Shown here: positions 27,630-37,259 of the stretch, one piece after another | How the letters are laid out: each line of letters opens with the position of its first letter | Numbering within the stretch: position 1 is the first letter of the stretch | Assembly (NCBI RefSeq): GCF_013350005.1 | Contig: NZ_JABVWW010000002.1 | Location: 62,001 to 126,000 of the forward strand | Direction of reading: 5' to 3' | DNA from: Methylocystis silviterrae | Lineage (GTDB): Bacteria; Pseudomonadota; Alphaproteobacteria; Rhizobiales; Beijerinckiaceae | Length of the DNA: 64,000 bases | Translations under genes and position numbers: made by a program | The notes under the pieces: model-generated | What the model was told of the DNA's origin: nothing | Seen by the model: the letters and a program-made list of their open reading frames with translations, nothing else | Databases searched by the model: none

Positions 27630-29195
27630 GTGTTTAGGCGGCATCTCGACTACTATTTCCGCTACCTCGATCACGACATTCCGGCGGGCGTCGTGGTGTT
27701 TCTCGTCGCAGTGCCGCTGTGCCTTGGCATCGCGGTGGCTTCCGGCGCGCCGCCCTTTTCGGGAGTTATCTCGGGGATTATCGGCGGGCTGGTCGTTTCT
27801 GTTCTTAGCGGTTCACAGTTGAGCGTTTCGGGTCCTGCCGCGGGCCTGACCGTCATTGTCGCGACCGCGGTCGAAAAACTCGGCTTCGACGCCATGCTGC
27901 TTGCGGTGGCGCTGTCGGGCCTCCTGCAATTGGGGATGGGCTTTCTGCGGGCGGGCGTCATCGGCGCGTTTTTTCCGTCGGCCGTCATCAAGGGCATGCT
28001 CGCGGCGATCGGGTTGATCCTGATCATGAAACAATTGCCGCACGCGGTGGGCTACGACGCCGACGCGGAAGCTGACTTGTCGTTCCTCGAGGACGATAGC
28101 CACACCCACCTTTCCTTTCTCTTTGACGCCTTTCGCTCCTTTTCGACGGGAGCGGTGATTGTTAGCGTCGTCTCCCTCGCGATCATGCTCCTTTGGGATA
28201 CGCCCTACATCAAGAAGCATCGCTACCTTTCGCTCGCGCCAGGCGCGCTGGTCGGGGTGCTGTTTGGCGTCGCCTATAACTTCGTGGCTCAGACGCTGTT
28301 TCCCTCTTTGGCGATCGCGCCGCAGCATCTCGTCAATCTTCCGGCCATCTTTGGACCGATAGATTTCGCGCGGGAGTTCAGCTTTCCGGATCTTACGCGG
28401 CTGATCGACGTCCAGATCTATGTGACGGCCGCCACTTTGGCGCTGGTCGGCAGCCTTGAAACTCTGCTGAGTCTCGAAGCAGTCGATAAGCTCGACCCGC
28501 TCAAGCGCATCGCGCCGACCAATCAGGAGCTCAAGGCCCAAGGCGTCGGCAATTTTTTGAGCGGCATGTTGGGCGGCTTGCCGATCACTGCGGTGATCGT
28601 GCGCAGCTCCGCCAGCATCGACGCCGGCGCGCACACAAAGGTGGCGTCCTTTGTCCACGGCGTGCTGCTGTTGCTCAGCGTGATGTTCCTGGCGAGCCTG
28701 CTCAACATGATTCCGCTCGCCTGTCTTGCCGCGATTCTGCTCCTGACAGGCTACAAGCTCGCGAAGCCGAAGCTCTTCGTTCAGCAATATGAGAAGGGCT
28801 TCAACCAGTTCGCGCCCTTCGCCGTGACGGTCGGCGCCATTCTTTTGACGGATCTCCTCAAAGGGATGGCGATCGGCATGGCCGTGGGCCTCTTCTTCGT
28901 GTTGCGGGCGAATTACCACTCAGCGTTCACGCTCACGCGCGACGGCCGGAACTACCTGCTGCGCCTGCAAAAGGATGTGTCGTTCCTCAATAAGGCGCAG
29001 CTGCGCAACTTCCTCGAGAATGTCGAGGGGGACAGTTATCTGGTGATCGACGGCACGCGCGCCGGCTTTATCGATCAGGACATCATGGAGACGATTCAGG
29101 ATTTCATCAAAGCTGCGAGCGATTACAATATCCGGGTGGAGCTCAAGGAAATGCGGGGCCTGGAGCCGGTCAACGGATTGGTCCCCGCAGAATAG
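27630..29195 (+). CDS. SulP-family anion transporter, probable bicarbonate transporter
   Basis: 521 residues. Ten or more membrane helices carry the SulP signatures: DIPAGVVVFLVAVPLCLGIAVASGAPP, the SGSQLSVSGPAAGLTVIVATAV stretch and GVGNFLSGMLGGLPITAVIVRSSASIDAGAHTK. A C-terminal STAS-like domain (FLNKAQLRNFLENVEGDSYLVIDGTRAGFIDQDIMETIQDF) follows. It starts with GTG at 27630, nine bases after AAGGAG. SulP proteins carry sulfate, bicarbonate or other anions; the adjacent carbonic anhydrase argues for bicarbonate, as in known SulP-CA pairs. The substrate assignment rests on context. Confidence 0.88.
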   Translation: MFRRHLDYYFRYLDHDIPAGVVVFLVAVPLCLGIAVASGAPPFSGVISGIIGGLVVSVLSGSQLSVSGPAAGLTVIVATAVEKLGFDAMLLAVALSGLLQLGMGFLRAGVIGAFFPSAVIKGMLAAIGLILIMKQLPHAVGYDADAEADLSFLEDDSHTHLSFLFDAFRSFSTGAVIVSVVSLAIMLLWDTPYIKKHRYLSLAPGALVGVLFGVAYNFVAQTLFPSLAIAPQHLVNLPAIFGPIDFAREFSFPDLTRLIDVQIYVTAATLALVGSLETLLSLEAVDKLDPLKRIAPTNQELKAQGVGNFLSGMLGGLPITAVIVRSSASIDAGAHTKVASFVHGVLLLLSVMFLASLLNMIPLACLAAILLLTGYKLAKPKLFVQQYEKGFNQFAPFAVTVGAILLTDLLKGMAIGMAVGLFFVLRANYHSAFTLTRDGRNYLLRLQKDVSFLNKAQLRNFLENVEGDSYLVIDGTRAGFIDQDIMETIQDFIKAASDYNIRVELKEMRGLEPVNGLVPAE

Positions 29196-29207
29196 CGTCG
29201 CGGCGAG

Positions 29208-29906
29208 TCACATTGACCTCAGCGCGCGGCGGGAAAAATCGCAGGCGGCGAATTCTGAGTCGAGCCTGCAGGATTTCCTGTAGGAGCGACGCGCGAGGGC
29301 AACGCTTTTCTTTACGCCCTCGCCGTTGCGGTACGCCTGTCCGAGCATAGCGCACCCCCAATGATCGGTTTTGTCGCAGGCGATCTTAAAGCTGCGAAAT
29401 TGACAGCGCTCCTTGGCCTTTGCCGACAGCGACTCGAGCGGATCGCCCTCTTCGGCGGCGTTGCGCATATGCGCGGCGCGGTTGGTGCAGCCGGAGGCCT
29501 TGCCAAGCGCGCAGGCCATTGCGAACATGAGCTGCGCGTAGCGCGGCGTGATGACGCTTTCGTTCTCCTGAAGCGCGAGCGCCAACCGGAAGCAGTGTTC
29601 GCCGCTGCGCTTGCCAATGCAGGCTTGATAGCATTCCTCAGGGCGGGCGGCGCAGTGATCGCGCGTGACCGCTTGATCTCCCAGGAGCAATCCGCCAAGC
29701 GAGGCTTCCTTACGGAAAACGTCCGCCGGACAGGCGTGGGCGCTGGATTGCAGCGTCTTGTCGCGATCCATTTCGCCTGTTGCGCGGCGGGCGCCGTCGG
29801 CGTCGAAGGATCCGTTTTTCACGTCGGCGACGGCTATGCCGACGCCAAGCATCCCCGCTATTCCGATCGCTAGAACATAGCCAGCCCGGCGTCCGCGCTG
29901 TCTCAT
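29208..29906 (-). CDS. Secreted cysteine-rich Sel1-repeat protein
   Basis: 232 residues. An N-terminal hydrophobic signal or anchor (AGYVLAIGIAGMLGVGIAVA) is followed by a region with at least ten Cys residues in spaced pairs (EECYQACIGKRSGEHC, ACALGKASGC, WGCAMLGQAYRNGEGVKKSVALARRSYRKSCRLDSEFAAC). GCAMLGQAYRNGEGVKKSVALA is a clear Sel1-like repeat. It resembles HcpA-type disulfide-rich periplasmic Sel1 proteins, usually scaffolds for protein interaction. It is convergent with the SulP gene, 12 bases away. Confidence 0.7.
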   Translation of the reverse strand: MRQRGRRAGYVLAIGIAGMLGVGIAVADVKNGSFDADGARRATGEMDRDKTLQSSAHACPADVFRKEASLGGLLLGDQAVTRDHCAARPEECYQACIGKRSGEHCFRLALALQENESVITPRYAQLMFAMACALGKASGCTNRAAHMRNAAEEGDPLESLSAKAKERCQFRSFKIACDKTDHWGCAMLGQAYRNGEGVKKSVALARRSYRKSCRLDSEFAACDFSRRALRSM

Positions 29907-30030
29907 GGCGATAGTGCTCCCGTTTACCTCGGGCGCTTCACCGTGCGATGCGATTCGCGTCCGATCGGCTCTGCTAACAAGGATTGGCGCTTGGGCGGAT
30001 GCGGCGGCGCACGCCGCGCGATTCGAACGC

Positions 30031-30798
30031 TTATGGCGAGAAGCCCTCGAAGACGATCTGATCGGTCCATTCCAGCGCCCGCGCCGCCATCTCGGGCGAG
30101 CGCACGGTCCAGGTCGTTACGGGAATTTTGAGCGCGGCGCGCAGCAGCAGCGGAATGGCGTGCGGAAGATCGCGCACGCGCCAAGACAGGAAATCCGGCA
30201 GCGTGCGCTTGTAGTGCAGAAAGTGCGTGAGCTCCGCGCGTTGCGCGGGGGACAGTTGCGGCCAATCATCCGCGTCGTAATGCGCCTCGCCGACGATGCC
30301 GAGCGGCCGATGCGCGATCCCAAGCGCCGCGGCGCGCGCGCGAAGAAAGGCGATCTGATCGGGATCGAAACTTTCGACGGCGACTGGCCCCTCGTAATGC
30401 GCCAGCGACTGCGCCAAGCGCTGCGCGACGGTGGTGTCGCCATCGAAGGCGCTCTTGATCTCCACAATGATCGGCGTTCGTCCGCCGATCACGGCGAGAA
30501 ACTCGGAAAACCTCGGAATGGCGTCAGTGGCGCCGCGCAGCCTCATACGACTGAGCTCATCCGCGCTGTGCTTCGCGACAGCCCCGGCGCTTTCGGTCAG
30601 GCGCTCCAGCGTCTCGTCGTGAAATACGACGAGTTCGCCGTCGGCTGTGAGCTGCACGTCGCATTCGACGCCAAAGCCCGCGGCGATCGCCGCGCGGGCG
30701 GCTGAAATCGAATTTTCGATCACGCCCTTGCGGGCGTCATGCAGTCCGCGGTGCGCGATCGGACGCGCCGTCAGCCACGAAAAATCACGGGAGTTCAC
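30031..30798 (-). CDS. Glycerophosphodiester phosphodiesterase family protein
   Basis: 255 residues with a GDPD barrel: RPIAHRGLHD (first catalytic His), ENSISAARAAIAAGFGVECDVQLTADGELVVFHDETLERLT (Glu, Asp metal ligands and second His), TPIIVEIKSAF and VAVESFDPDQIAFLR near the middle, and IPVTTWTVRSPE at the end. It hydrolyses glycerophosphodiesters from phospholipid turnover to glycerol 3-phosphate. No signal peptide is visible, so it is probably cytoplasmic. Its ATG overlaps the end of the RidA gene by four bases. Confidence 0.9.
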   Translation of the reverse strand: MNSRDFSWLTARPIAHRGLHDARKGVIENSISAARAAIAAGFGVECDVQLTADGELVVFHDETLERLTESAGAVAKHSADELSRMRLRGATDAIPRFSEFLAVIGGRTPIIVEIKSAFDGDTTVAQRLAQSLAHYEGPVAVESFDPDQIAFLRARAAALGIAHRPLGIVGEAHYDADDWPQLSPAQRAELTHFLHYKRTLPDFLSWRVRDLPHAIPLLLRAALKIPVTTWTVRSPEMAARALEWTDQIVFEGFSP

Positions 30799-31274
30799 GG
30801 AAGAATCTCGAAGATTCCTTCCACTTCGACAGCAGCGTCGAGCGGCAATTGCGCGACGCCAACGGCGAAGCGCGCATGTTTGCCATTCTCGCCCAACACG
30901 GCAGCGACGAGATCGGAAGCGCCGTTGACGACTTGCGGCAGCGAAGCGAAGTCGGGCGCGCTGTTGACATAGCCGCCGAGCCGCACGGCGCGCAGTTTCG
31001 CAAGATCGCCGACGGCGGCGTTGGCTTGGGCGAGGACGTTGAGCGCCGCCTGACGCGCGGCGGACTGCCCGGCCTCAAGCGAAACGCCGGCGCCGAGCTT
31101 GCCCTGATGCGCCGGATCGACGCCATTGGGGCCCAGCGGCAGCTGTCCAGATATGAACAGCAAGGCGCCCGTGCGCACAAAAGGAACATAGTTGGCGACC
31201 GGCGCGGCCGCGGCGGGCAGCGTCAATCCCAGCTCTTTCAGCCGCGCGAGCGGGGTGTCGGACGATGCGGTCAT
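30795..31274 (-). CDS. RidA-like (YjgF family) protein
   Basis: 159 residues. LKELGLTLPAAAAPVANYVPFVRTGALLFISGQLPLG and ARQAALNVLAQANAAVGDL are typical of the longer YjgF/RidA subgroup with an LKELGI(T/E)LP opening. Archetypal RidA deaminates reactive enamine and imine intermediates. This subgroup often lacks the catalytic arginine, and I cannot point to it with certainty (RAVRLGGYVNSAPDF is the nearest region), so the exact activity is open. Translationally coupled to the GDPD gene. Confidence 0.85.
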   Translation of the reverse strand: MTASSDTPLARLKELGLTLPAAAAPVANYVPFVRTGALLFISGQLPLGPNGVDPAHQGKLGAGVSLEAGQSAARQAALNVLAQANAAVGDLAKLRAVRLGGYVNSAPDFASLPQVVNGASDLVAAVLGENGKHARFAVGVAQLPLDAAVEVEGIFEILP

Positions 31275-31382
31275 AGCGCCTCTTCAAAGAGAAAGTCGTT
31301 GCTCCCAATGACGCGCGACCCTAGTTTCCTACTCCACGCGACGCAATGGCGTCGCAGGCGCCGCCACACAGAAAGAGGACCA

Positions 31383-32204
31383 ATGATTTCGTCACGCGTG
31401 CTGGCCGCCGCGATCTGCGCGGCGACGCCCGTCGGCCAGGCGTTCGCCGAGCGCGCATTGCCGCTCGCCAATCATCGCGCTGTTTATGATCTGAGCCTGT
31501 TGAAATCGAGCGGCGCGAAGGCGCCGGCGCAGGCGCGCGGCCGGATCGCTTTCGATTTTTCCGGTTCGGCCTGCGAGGGCTATGTGCAGAACTTTCGCCA
31601 GATCACCGAGTTGCAGCCCTCGGAAGGGGCGGCCAAGCTCTCCGATATGCGTTCGGCGACATTCGAGGGCGGCGACGGCGCGGACTTTCGCTTTAAGGTG
31701 GAGACCAAAGTCGACAATTCGCGGACCGATGAAGTCGACGGAAAGGCCAAGAAATCCGCCGACGCCCGGCTTGCCATCGATCTTGCAAAGCCAAAGCGCA
31801 CGCGACTGGAGCTGGCCGGTCCGATGCTCTTTCCGACGGAACATTTGCGCAAGATCGTGGAAACGGCCGCGGCCGGCGAACAGCTGCTTGAAGCGCGGGT
31901 TTTCGACGGCACGGGAGACGGCGAAAAAGCGTTCGATACCTTAACGGTCATTGGCAAGCCGACGACCGAGCCGCCCCAGGAAAAGGTCGCGCGCGTGAAT
32001 GCGCTCAACAATATCCGTCGCTGGCCGGTTGCGATTTCCTATTTCGACCTGGGCAAGAAGGACGGGCAGCCGATTTATGTGCTGTCCTTCGACCTTTATG
32101 AAAACGGCGTCTCGCGCGCGCTGAAGCTCGACTATGGCGACTTCGTCTTGCGCGGCGACATGACGGATCTCGTCTTGCAGCCGACGCCGGCCTGCAAAAA
32201 ATAG
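31383..32204 (+). CDS. eipB: EipB-family (DUF1849) periplasmic cell envelope protein
   Basis: 273 residues. A signal peptide (MISSRVLAAAICAATPVGQAFA) is followed by a beta-rich domain: ANHRAVYDLSL, GRIAFDFSGSACEGYVQNFRQITEL and later IYVLSFDLYENGVSRALKLDYGDFVLRGDMTDL. Cysteines in SGSAC and in the last residues (TPACKK) fit the conserved N- to C-terminal disulfide of Brucella EipB, a spiral beta-sheet periplasmic protein needed for envelope integrity. AGAGGA precedes the ATG at 31383. It is divergent from ridA. Confidence 0.88.
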   Translation: MISSRVLAAAICAATPVGQAFAERALPLANHRAVYDLSLLKSSGAKAPAQARGRIAFDFSGSACEGYVQNFRQITELQPSEGAAKLSDMRSATFEGGDGADFRFKVETKVDNSRTDEVDGKAKKSADARLAIDLAKPKRTRLELAGPMLFPTEHLRKIVETAAAGEQLLEARVFDGTGDGEKAFDTLTVIGKPTTEPPQEKVARVNALNNIRRWPVAISYFDLGKKDGQPIYVLSFDLYENGVSRALKLDYGDFVLRGDMTDLVLQPTPACKK

Positions 32205-32305
32205 CGCGGTCTGCTGCTGGTTTTAAGGAACGCCGCCAATCGGCGTGGCAGTCTAGCCCGCTTGTCCTAATTGAAGCTTTGCGGTTTTTGCCAGGAGCGC
32301 GTTCG

Positions 32306-32875
32306 ATGTTTCCTATTCCGCAATGCGTCTTTCTCACGCGCGGCGTCGGCGTTCACCGCCATCGTCTGACGGCGTTCGAATATGCGCTGCGCGACGCTGA
32401 CATCGAACAGCAGAATCTCGTGGCGGTGTCGTCCATTGTGCCGGCGGGATGCGAAGTCGTTCCGGTGGAGCGGGGCGTCGCGACGCTTCAGCCTGGCGAA
32501 ATCACTTTTACGGTGCTTGCGCGCGCTGAGACCGACGAGCCCGGACGGCGCATCACGGCAAGCATCGGCCTCGCGCGGCCAAGGGAGCCGACGCTCTACG
32601 GCTATATTTCGGAACATCACGGCTATGGCATGACGGAGCGCGAGAGCGGCGATCATGCGGAAGATCTCGCGGCGACGATGCTCGCTTCGACGCTCGGGAT
32701 CGAATTCGATCCGGACGCCGCCTGGAACGAGCGCAAGAAGGTCTATGAAACAAGCGAACTGATCGTCGAGAGCCTGTCTTTGACCGCGGCGGCCGAAGGC
32801 GCTCCGAACGGCGATTGGACCTGCGCGGTCGCCGCGGCGGTGTTCCGTTTCGTCAAACTCGACGGTTTGCCATGA
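32306..32875 (+). CDS. Pyruvoyl-dependent arginine decarboxylase
   Basis: 189 residues. IPQCVFLTRGVGVHRHRLTAFEYALRDADIEQQNLVAVSSIVPAGC and the downstream GYISEHHGYGMTERESGDHAEDLAATMLASTLGIEFD match the PvlArgDC family end to end. The self-cleavage Ser-Ser pair is S42-S43; cleavage would turn S43 into the pyruvoyl cofactor. It converts arginine to agmatine. AGGAG precedes the ATG at 32306. The stop codon overlaps the start of an agmatinase gene (ATGA), so the two form a compact putrescine pathway. This family is mostly archaeal and chlamydial and is sporadic in proteobacteria. Confidence 0.92.
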   Translation: MFPIPQCVFLTRGVGVHRHRLTAFEYALRDADIEQQNLVAVSSIVPAGCEVVPVERGVATLQPGEITFTVLARAETDEPGRRITASIGLARPREPTLYGYISEHHGYGMTERESGDHAEDLAATMLASTLGIEFDPDAAWNERKKVYETSELIVESLSLTAAAEGAPNGDWTCAVAAAVFRFVKLDGLP

Positions 32876-33792
32876 GCGGCACGCCGACATTCGCCGCTCC
32901 GCCAACCTTCCTCGGCGTCGTCCCGCGCGCTGACGCGGCTGTTGTCGTCGCCGGCGTCCCTTTCGACATCGGCACGACCAACCGCAGCGGCGCGCGCTTC
33001 GGGCCATCGGCGATTCGTCACGCGAGTCGTATGTTGATCGACGGCGAGCACCCCGCGCACTGGACGTCCCCCGTTGATCTGCCGCTCGCCGACGTTGGAG
33101 ATTTCGCCATCGCGCTGGGCGACATCACCGCAAGTCTCAGGCTCATCGAAGAGCAGGCCTCAGCCTACGCACATCTTGTGACGCTTGGCGGCGATCATGG
33201 AATCACGCTGCCTCTCTTGCGCGCCTGCGCGAGAAAGCGCGGACCGCTGGCGCTGATTCATTTCGACGCCCACGTCGATACTTGGCCCGATAATTTCGGC
33301 CAGCCCTATGCGCATGGCTCGATGTTCTATCACGCGATCAACGAAGGCGTCGTCGATGCGCGCCGCATGATTCAGATCGGCATTCGCTCGCCGGTGCAAC
33401 GCGAAGTCTACGACTGGACTGTTGGGCAAGGCGTCACGATCGTCGCCGCGCAGGAGGCGCATGAAATTGGGCCAGCGGCGATCGCCTCGCGGATCGTCGA
33501 AGTCGTCGGCGACGCGCCCGTCTATTTGACGTTCGACGTCGACGCGCTTGATCCGGCCTTTGCCCCCGGGACCGGCACGCCGGAAATCGGCGGTCTGGCC
33601 ACTTGGCAGGCGCAGTCGATCATCCGCAAGCTCGCCGGTCTGAACTTCGTCGGGATGGACGTCGTCGAGGTGGCGCCGGCCTATGACGTTTCCGAAATCA
33701 CCGCGCTCGCCGGCGCGACGATGGCCTGGGAATACCTCTCCCTGCTGGCGGCCTCTGCCGATACACCCCGGTCCGCCTTGCGCTCTCCTTAG
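32872..33792 (+). CDS. speB: Agmatinase (ureohydrolase family)
   Basis: 306 residues of the arginase/agmatinase family. Manganese-binding motifs are complete: TLGGDHGITLP, LIHFDAHVDTWPDNFG and YLTFDVDALDPAFAPGTGTPEIGG. It hydrolyses agmatine to putrescine and urea; the preceding arginine decarboxylase makes agmatine an obvious substrate. It starts within the decarboxylase stop codon. Guanidinobutyrase or related activities are possible in this family, but the operon context favours agmatinase. Confidence 0.92.
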   Translation: MSGTPTFAAPPTFLGVVPRADAAVVVAGVPFDIGTTNRSGARFGPSAIRHASRMLIDGEHPAHWTSPVDLPLADVGDFAIALGDITASLRLIEEQASAYAHLVTLGGDHGITLPLLRACARKRGPLALIHFDAHVDTWPDNFGQPYAHGSMFYHAINEGVVDARRMIQIGIRSPVQREVYDWTVGQGVTIVAAQEAHEIGPAAIASRIVEVVGDAPVYLTFDVDALDPAFAPGTGTPEIGGLATWQAQSIIRKLAGLNFVGMDVVEVAPAYDVSEITALAGATMAWEYLSLLAASADTPRSALRSP

Positions 33793-33922
33793 CTCCTTCG
33801 CCAGCGTCAATGCGGCTCTTGCCAAGGGCCGGCCTTCGGCAGCACTCTTCCCCGAACAGCCGCGATGCGGCGGGGCCGCTTCGAAGCGGATCGAGGCGTG
33901 CAAGGCTAGGGAGGAGGGCGGC

Positions 33923-34486
33923 ATGTCCAGTGCGGAGCGGCGGGGGCGAGAGGTGGTCGGCGTTTTCTCGGACGGCTATGTGCTCGAGAGCGCTGTCGAG
34001 GAATTGTTGAATTCGGGGTTCGATCTCGGCGACATCAGCCTGCTTGCGGGCGAAAAGGCGATCGTCGGCAAGCTCGGCCATAAATATGAAAAGGTCGAAG
34101 CCGCCGAAGACGACGGCGCCGCCCCCCGCGTGGCCTACGCGCCGAGGGAGTCTTTGAGCAAGAAAGAGGGCGCGATCATTGGCGGTCTTGTCTATGTCGG
34201 CGCCACTGTGGCGGCCGGCGCGGCGCTCGCGTCAGGCGGCGCCCTCGCGATGCTTCTCGTGAGCGGCCTGATCGGCGCGGAATTTGGCGGCCTCATCGGT
34301 GGCGTGCTTGGCGAGTTCATGGAGGAGCGTCACGCGAAATATCTCCAGGAGCAACTTGACCATGGCGGCCTGTTGCTCTGGGTGCGAACGCGGAACGCCG
34401 CGCTGGAGGAAACCGCCAAGCGCGTTATCGCCAAACATTCCGGCCGCGACGTGCACGCCCATGATGTGCCTGCCGCCGCGGCGTGA
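33923..34486 (+). CDS. Glycine-zipper membrane protein, general-stress type
   Basis: 187 residues. The N-terminal half has the YflT-like pattern of general stress proteins: EVVGVFSDGYVLESAVEELLNSGFDLGDISLLAGE. A glycine- and alanine-rich hydrophobic stretch follows (GAIIGGLVYVGATVAAGAALASGGALAMLLVSGLIGAEFGGLIGGVLGEFM), then a soluble tail (GLLLWVRTRNAALEETAKRVIAKH), in which LLLWVR resembles the repeated strand of such domains. GGAGG precedes the ATG at 33923. Adjacent hemerythrin and catalase genes fit a stress role, but the molecular function is unknown. Confidence 0.7.
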   Translation: MSSAERRGREVVGVFSDGYVLESAVEELLNSGFDLGDISLLAGEKAIVGKLGHKYEKVEAAEDDGAAPRVAYAPRESLSKKEGAIIGGLVYVGATVAAGAALASGGALAMLLVSGLIGAEFGGLIGGVLGEFMEERHAKYLQEQLDHGGLLLWVRTRNAALEETAKRVIAKHSGRDVHAHDVPAAAA

Positions 34487-34508
34487 ATGAACATTGAGGC
34501 GGCCGCGA

Positions 34509-35030
34509 TCAGGCCGCTTTTTTCATCAGTTCGGCTTTACGCTTCGATAGCTTGACGCCCAAGGCGTCGAGGTCGATCTCGCTCTTGCGCGCCTCGGGAA
34601 ACATTTCCTGCTCTTCTTCCTGGACATGGTGCATGACATATTCGCCAAGCACCTTGACCTTTGCGTCGAACAGATGGTCCTTCGGTGACATCGATCGGAT
34701 CTCGGCGATCAGCTGTTTGGCGCTTGCGTGCTCAACTTCGGCTTCGTCGAGAAGCTCGTCGTCGTCGATGCTCTTGCGTAGCGCCGGATAGAAGATTTCC
34801 TCTTCGATCTTGGCGTGAACCGTCAGCGCGGCGCAAATTTTTCGGGCGAGCTCTTCCTTCTCGGTTTCCTTATCGAGCTTTTCGTACTGTTTGAACCAGG
34901 TTTTCACCTCTCGGTGATCCTCCCTCAGGAGCTTGATGGCGTCCGCCGTTTTGGAGGCGCTGGCCGACGTCTTCGCGCCCGTTCGGTGCTTCGACCTTTT
35001 CGTGCTGCTGCCCGTGCTTGCCGTTGGCAT
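34509..35030 (-). CDS. Hemerythrin HHE domain protein
   Basis: 173 residues. A basic, Ser/Thr/Lys-rich leader of about 30 residues precedes a four-helix hemerythrin-like domain. Iron-ligand motifs are LLREDHREVKTWF, HAKIEEEIFYPAL, EVEHASAKQLIAEI and YVMHHVQEEEQEMFPEA. Such cytoplasmic proteins bind a di-iron centre and are linked to oxygen, NO or iron-stress handling. The gene lies between the stress-type membrane protein (convergent) and catalase (same strand, upstream). Confidence 0.9.
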   Translation of the reverse strand: MPTASTGSSTKRSKHRTGAKTSASASKTADAIKLLREDHREVKTWFKQYEKLDKETEKEELARKICAALTVHAKIEEEIFYPALRKSIDDDELLDEAEVEHASAKQLIAEIRSMSPKDHLFDAKVKVLGEYVMHHVQEEEQEMFPEARKSEIDLDALGVKLSKRKAELMKKAA

Positions 35031-35084
35031 TTTGGTTCTCCTGTTGCGCGGTTGTAACCTGGCTGTTCTGTCTGCGTGACCGCA

Positions 35085-37259
35085 TCACGCATCCAGATCG
35101 ACCGTCAGTTCTCTGGGCCAGTAACGAAGTTCGGCGCAGGCCGCGATGAACGCGGCCGCGTCCTTGACGGTCGCAAGCTGAATGCACGCTTCATCCAGCG
35201 CGTCGGCGACGCCGGCTTTCTCCAGCAGCGGCAACGCGCTCTCGGTGAAGCCGATGAACTTGCAATGCGCGAAGGCGTCGCTTGCAAAATCGCGTGCGGC
35301 GGCATCGGCGACGAGATCGGCGACGCCGGTCTCCGACGCGACGATGGCGACGGCGTCATAGAGCACCGACGGTCCACCGTCGATCTTTTGCGCGGCCGGC
35401 TGCATGGCGCCGTCGTCAAGCACCACGCCGCCGATGTGGGGCGCGACAATCTCGTAAACCGCTCCGATCTTTTCGACGGCCTCGATCAGCGCCTTCAACA
35501 GCTTCGCATCGGCGCCGTCCGTCGCGAGAATCCCGAGCTTGCGCCCCGTGAAGGATTTTGGATGCGCCAAAATGCTCAATGGGGTGGACGGGGGAAGCTC
35601 TTGCCGAGTCGGGCGCGCGGCCTTCGCCGGATCGGGCATTTCAAGCCGCAAGCCGTCAGCAACGCGCGTCGCGAGCGCAACGTCAATGTTTAAGAGATGC
35701 GAGACGACTCGGGAGCGAACGTCCGGGCGCTCGCATTTGCTCAGTTCGAATACGAGCGCATCGCCAATGTGTTTGCGCTCAATCGGCGCTTGGCTGATGA
35801 AGAATTGCCGCGCCTGGCTGTAATGATCGGCGAAGCTTTCGGAGCGACGTCTCGTCTTCGGCCCGGCCACTTCTTCCGGGAATGACGTGAAGCCGCGCTC
35901 GGGATTCTCGCGCGGACCGCCGAGCGCGCCCCAGCTGTTGGGTTCGTAATTGACGCGGCCCTTCGGGTTCTTCATCGCCATATGCCCGTCCTGTTGGAAA
36001 TGCGCCATCGGGCAGCGCGGCGCATTGACGGGAAGATGGGTGAAGTTCGGGCTGCCGAGCCGCTTCAACTGTGTGTCGAGGTAGGAGAAGTTGCGGCCTT
36101 GGAGCAGCGGATCGTCGCTGAAATCGATGCCAGGAACGATGTTCTGCGTGCAGAAAGCGACTTGTTCGGTTTCCGCGAAGAAATTGTCGACCGTTCGGCC
36201 GAGCACGAGGCGCCCGACGACCTGCACCGGAATCTGCTCTTCGGGAATAATCTTGGTCGAGTCGAGAATGTCGAATTCGAATGTGTCGGCGAACGCTTCG
36301 TCAAAGAGCTGAAGGCCGAGCTCCCATTCCGGGAAATGTCCGCCCTTGATGGCGTCCCACAGATCCCGCCGATGGAAATCGGGATCGGCGCCATTGATCT
36401 TGACCGCTTCGTTCCAAAGCACCGATTGCAGACCGAGCTTCGGCTTCCAGTGAAACTTGACGAAGGTCGACTTGCCATCTGCGTTGACGAAACGGAAGGA
36501 GTGAACCCCAAAACCTTCCATGAAGCGGAAGGAGCGCGGAATGGCGCGATCCGACATGATCCACATGATCATGTGAAAGCTTTCCGGCGACAGCGAAACG
36601 AAGTCCCAGAAGTTGTCATGCGCCGTTTGCGCCTGGGGAAAGCCGCGATCCGGTTCAGCCTTCGCCGCATGGATCAAATCCGGAAACTTGATCGCATCCT
36701 GAATGAAGAACACCGGGATGTTATTGCCGACGAGATCCCAATTGCCTTCCTTGGTATAGAACTTCACCGCGAAGCCTCTCACGTCGCGCGCGAGATCGGC
36801 GGATCCCTTACTTCCGGCCACGGTGGAGAATCGCACAAACACCGGCGTCTGCTCGCCAACCCGCTGGAAAAGATCGGCGTGCGTGACGTCTGCGAGCGAC
36901 TTCGTGAGTTCGAAATAGCCATGCACGCCGAATCCCCGCGCGTGAACGACGCGTTCCGGGATGCGCTCGTGATCGAAGTGGAAGATTTTCTCGCGGAAAT
37001 GGAAGTCTTCGATGAGGCTCGGACCGCGCGCGCCTATGCGTAGCGTGTTTTGGTCATCGGAAACCGGGATGCCCTGCTGCGTGGTGAGCGTCTCAACCGC
37101 GTCGTTGGCGGTCTGGTGCGTTTCACCGCCGTCGCCTTGCGGCTGCGCGTAGGACATCTCAGTCTCGGCTGCGACAAGATCGGGCTGCTCGGTTTGACTC
37201 CTTCCAGCGTTCGCCATGGCGGATGCGCTCGAGGACGACGGTTTGCGTTTTGACCCCAT
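35085..37259 (-). CDS. katE: Large-subunit catalase, HPII type
   Basis: 724 residues, the size of E. coli HPII. The heme catalase core includes [15 protein letters not shown] (catalytic His), [50 protein letters not shown] with the catalytic Asn, and [19 protein letters not shown] with the proximal-side region before it. The C-terminal flavodoxin/DJ-1-like domain starts near [20 protein letters not shown]. It converts H2O2 to water and oxygen. GGAG precedes the ATG at 37259. An in-frame start at 37427 would add an unrelated 56-residue leader. Confidence 0.95.
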   Translation of the reverse strand: MGSKRKPSSSSASAMANAGRSQTEQPDLVAAETEMSYAQPQGDGGETHQTANDAVETLTTQQGIPVSDDQNTLRIGARGPSLIEDFHFREKIFHFDHERIPERVVHARGFGVHGYFELTKSLADVTHADLFQRVGEQTPVFVRFSTVAGSKGSADLARDVRGFAVKFYTKEGNWDLVGNNIPVFFIQDAIKFPDLIHAAKAEPDRGFPQAQTAHDNFWDFVSLSPESFHMIMWIMSDRAIPRSFRFMEGFGVHSFRFVNADGKSTFVKFHWKPKLGLQSVLWNEAVKINGADPDFHRRDLWDAIKGGHFPEWELGLQLFDEAFADTFEFDILDSTKIIPEEQIPVQVVGRLVLGRTVDNFFAETEQVAFCTQNIVPGIDFSDDPLLQGRNFSYLDTQLKRLGSPNFTHLPVNAPRCPMAHFQQDGHMAMKNPKGRVNYEPNSWGALGGPRENPERGFTSFPEEVAGPKTRRRSESFADHYSQARQFFISQAPIERKHIGDALVFELSKCERPDVRSRVVSHLLNIDVALATRVADGLRLEMPDPAKAARPTRQELPPSTPLSILAHPKSFTGRKLGILATDGADAKLLKALIEAVEKIGAVYEIVAPHIGGVVLDDGAMQPAAQKIDGGPSVLYDAVAIVASETGVADLVADAAARDFASDAFAHCKFIGFTESALPLLEKAGVADALDEACIQLATVKDAAAFIAACAELRYWPRELTVDLDA

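Noticed and set aside
27813-28919. 368-codon frame antisense to the SulP transporter
   Set aside because: Charged low-complexity translation opposite clear transporter helices.
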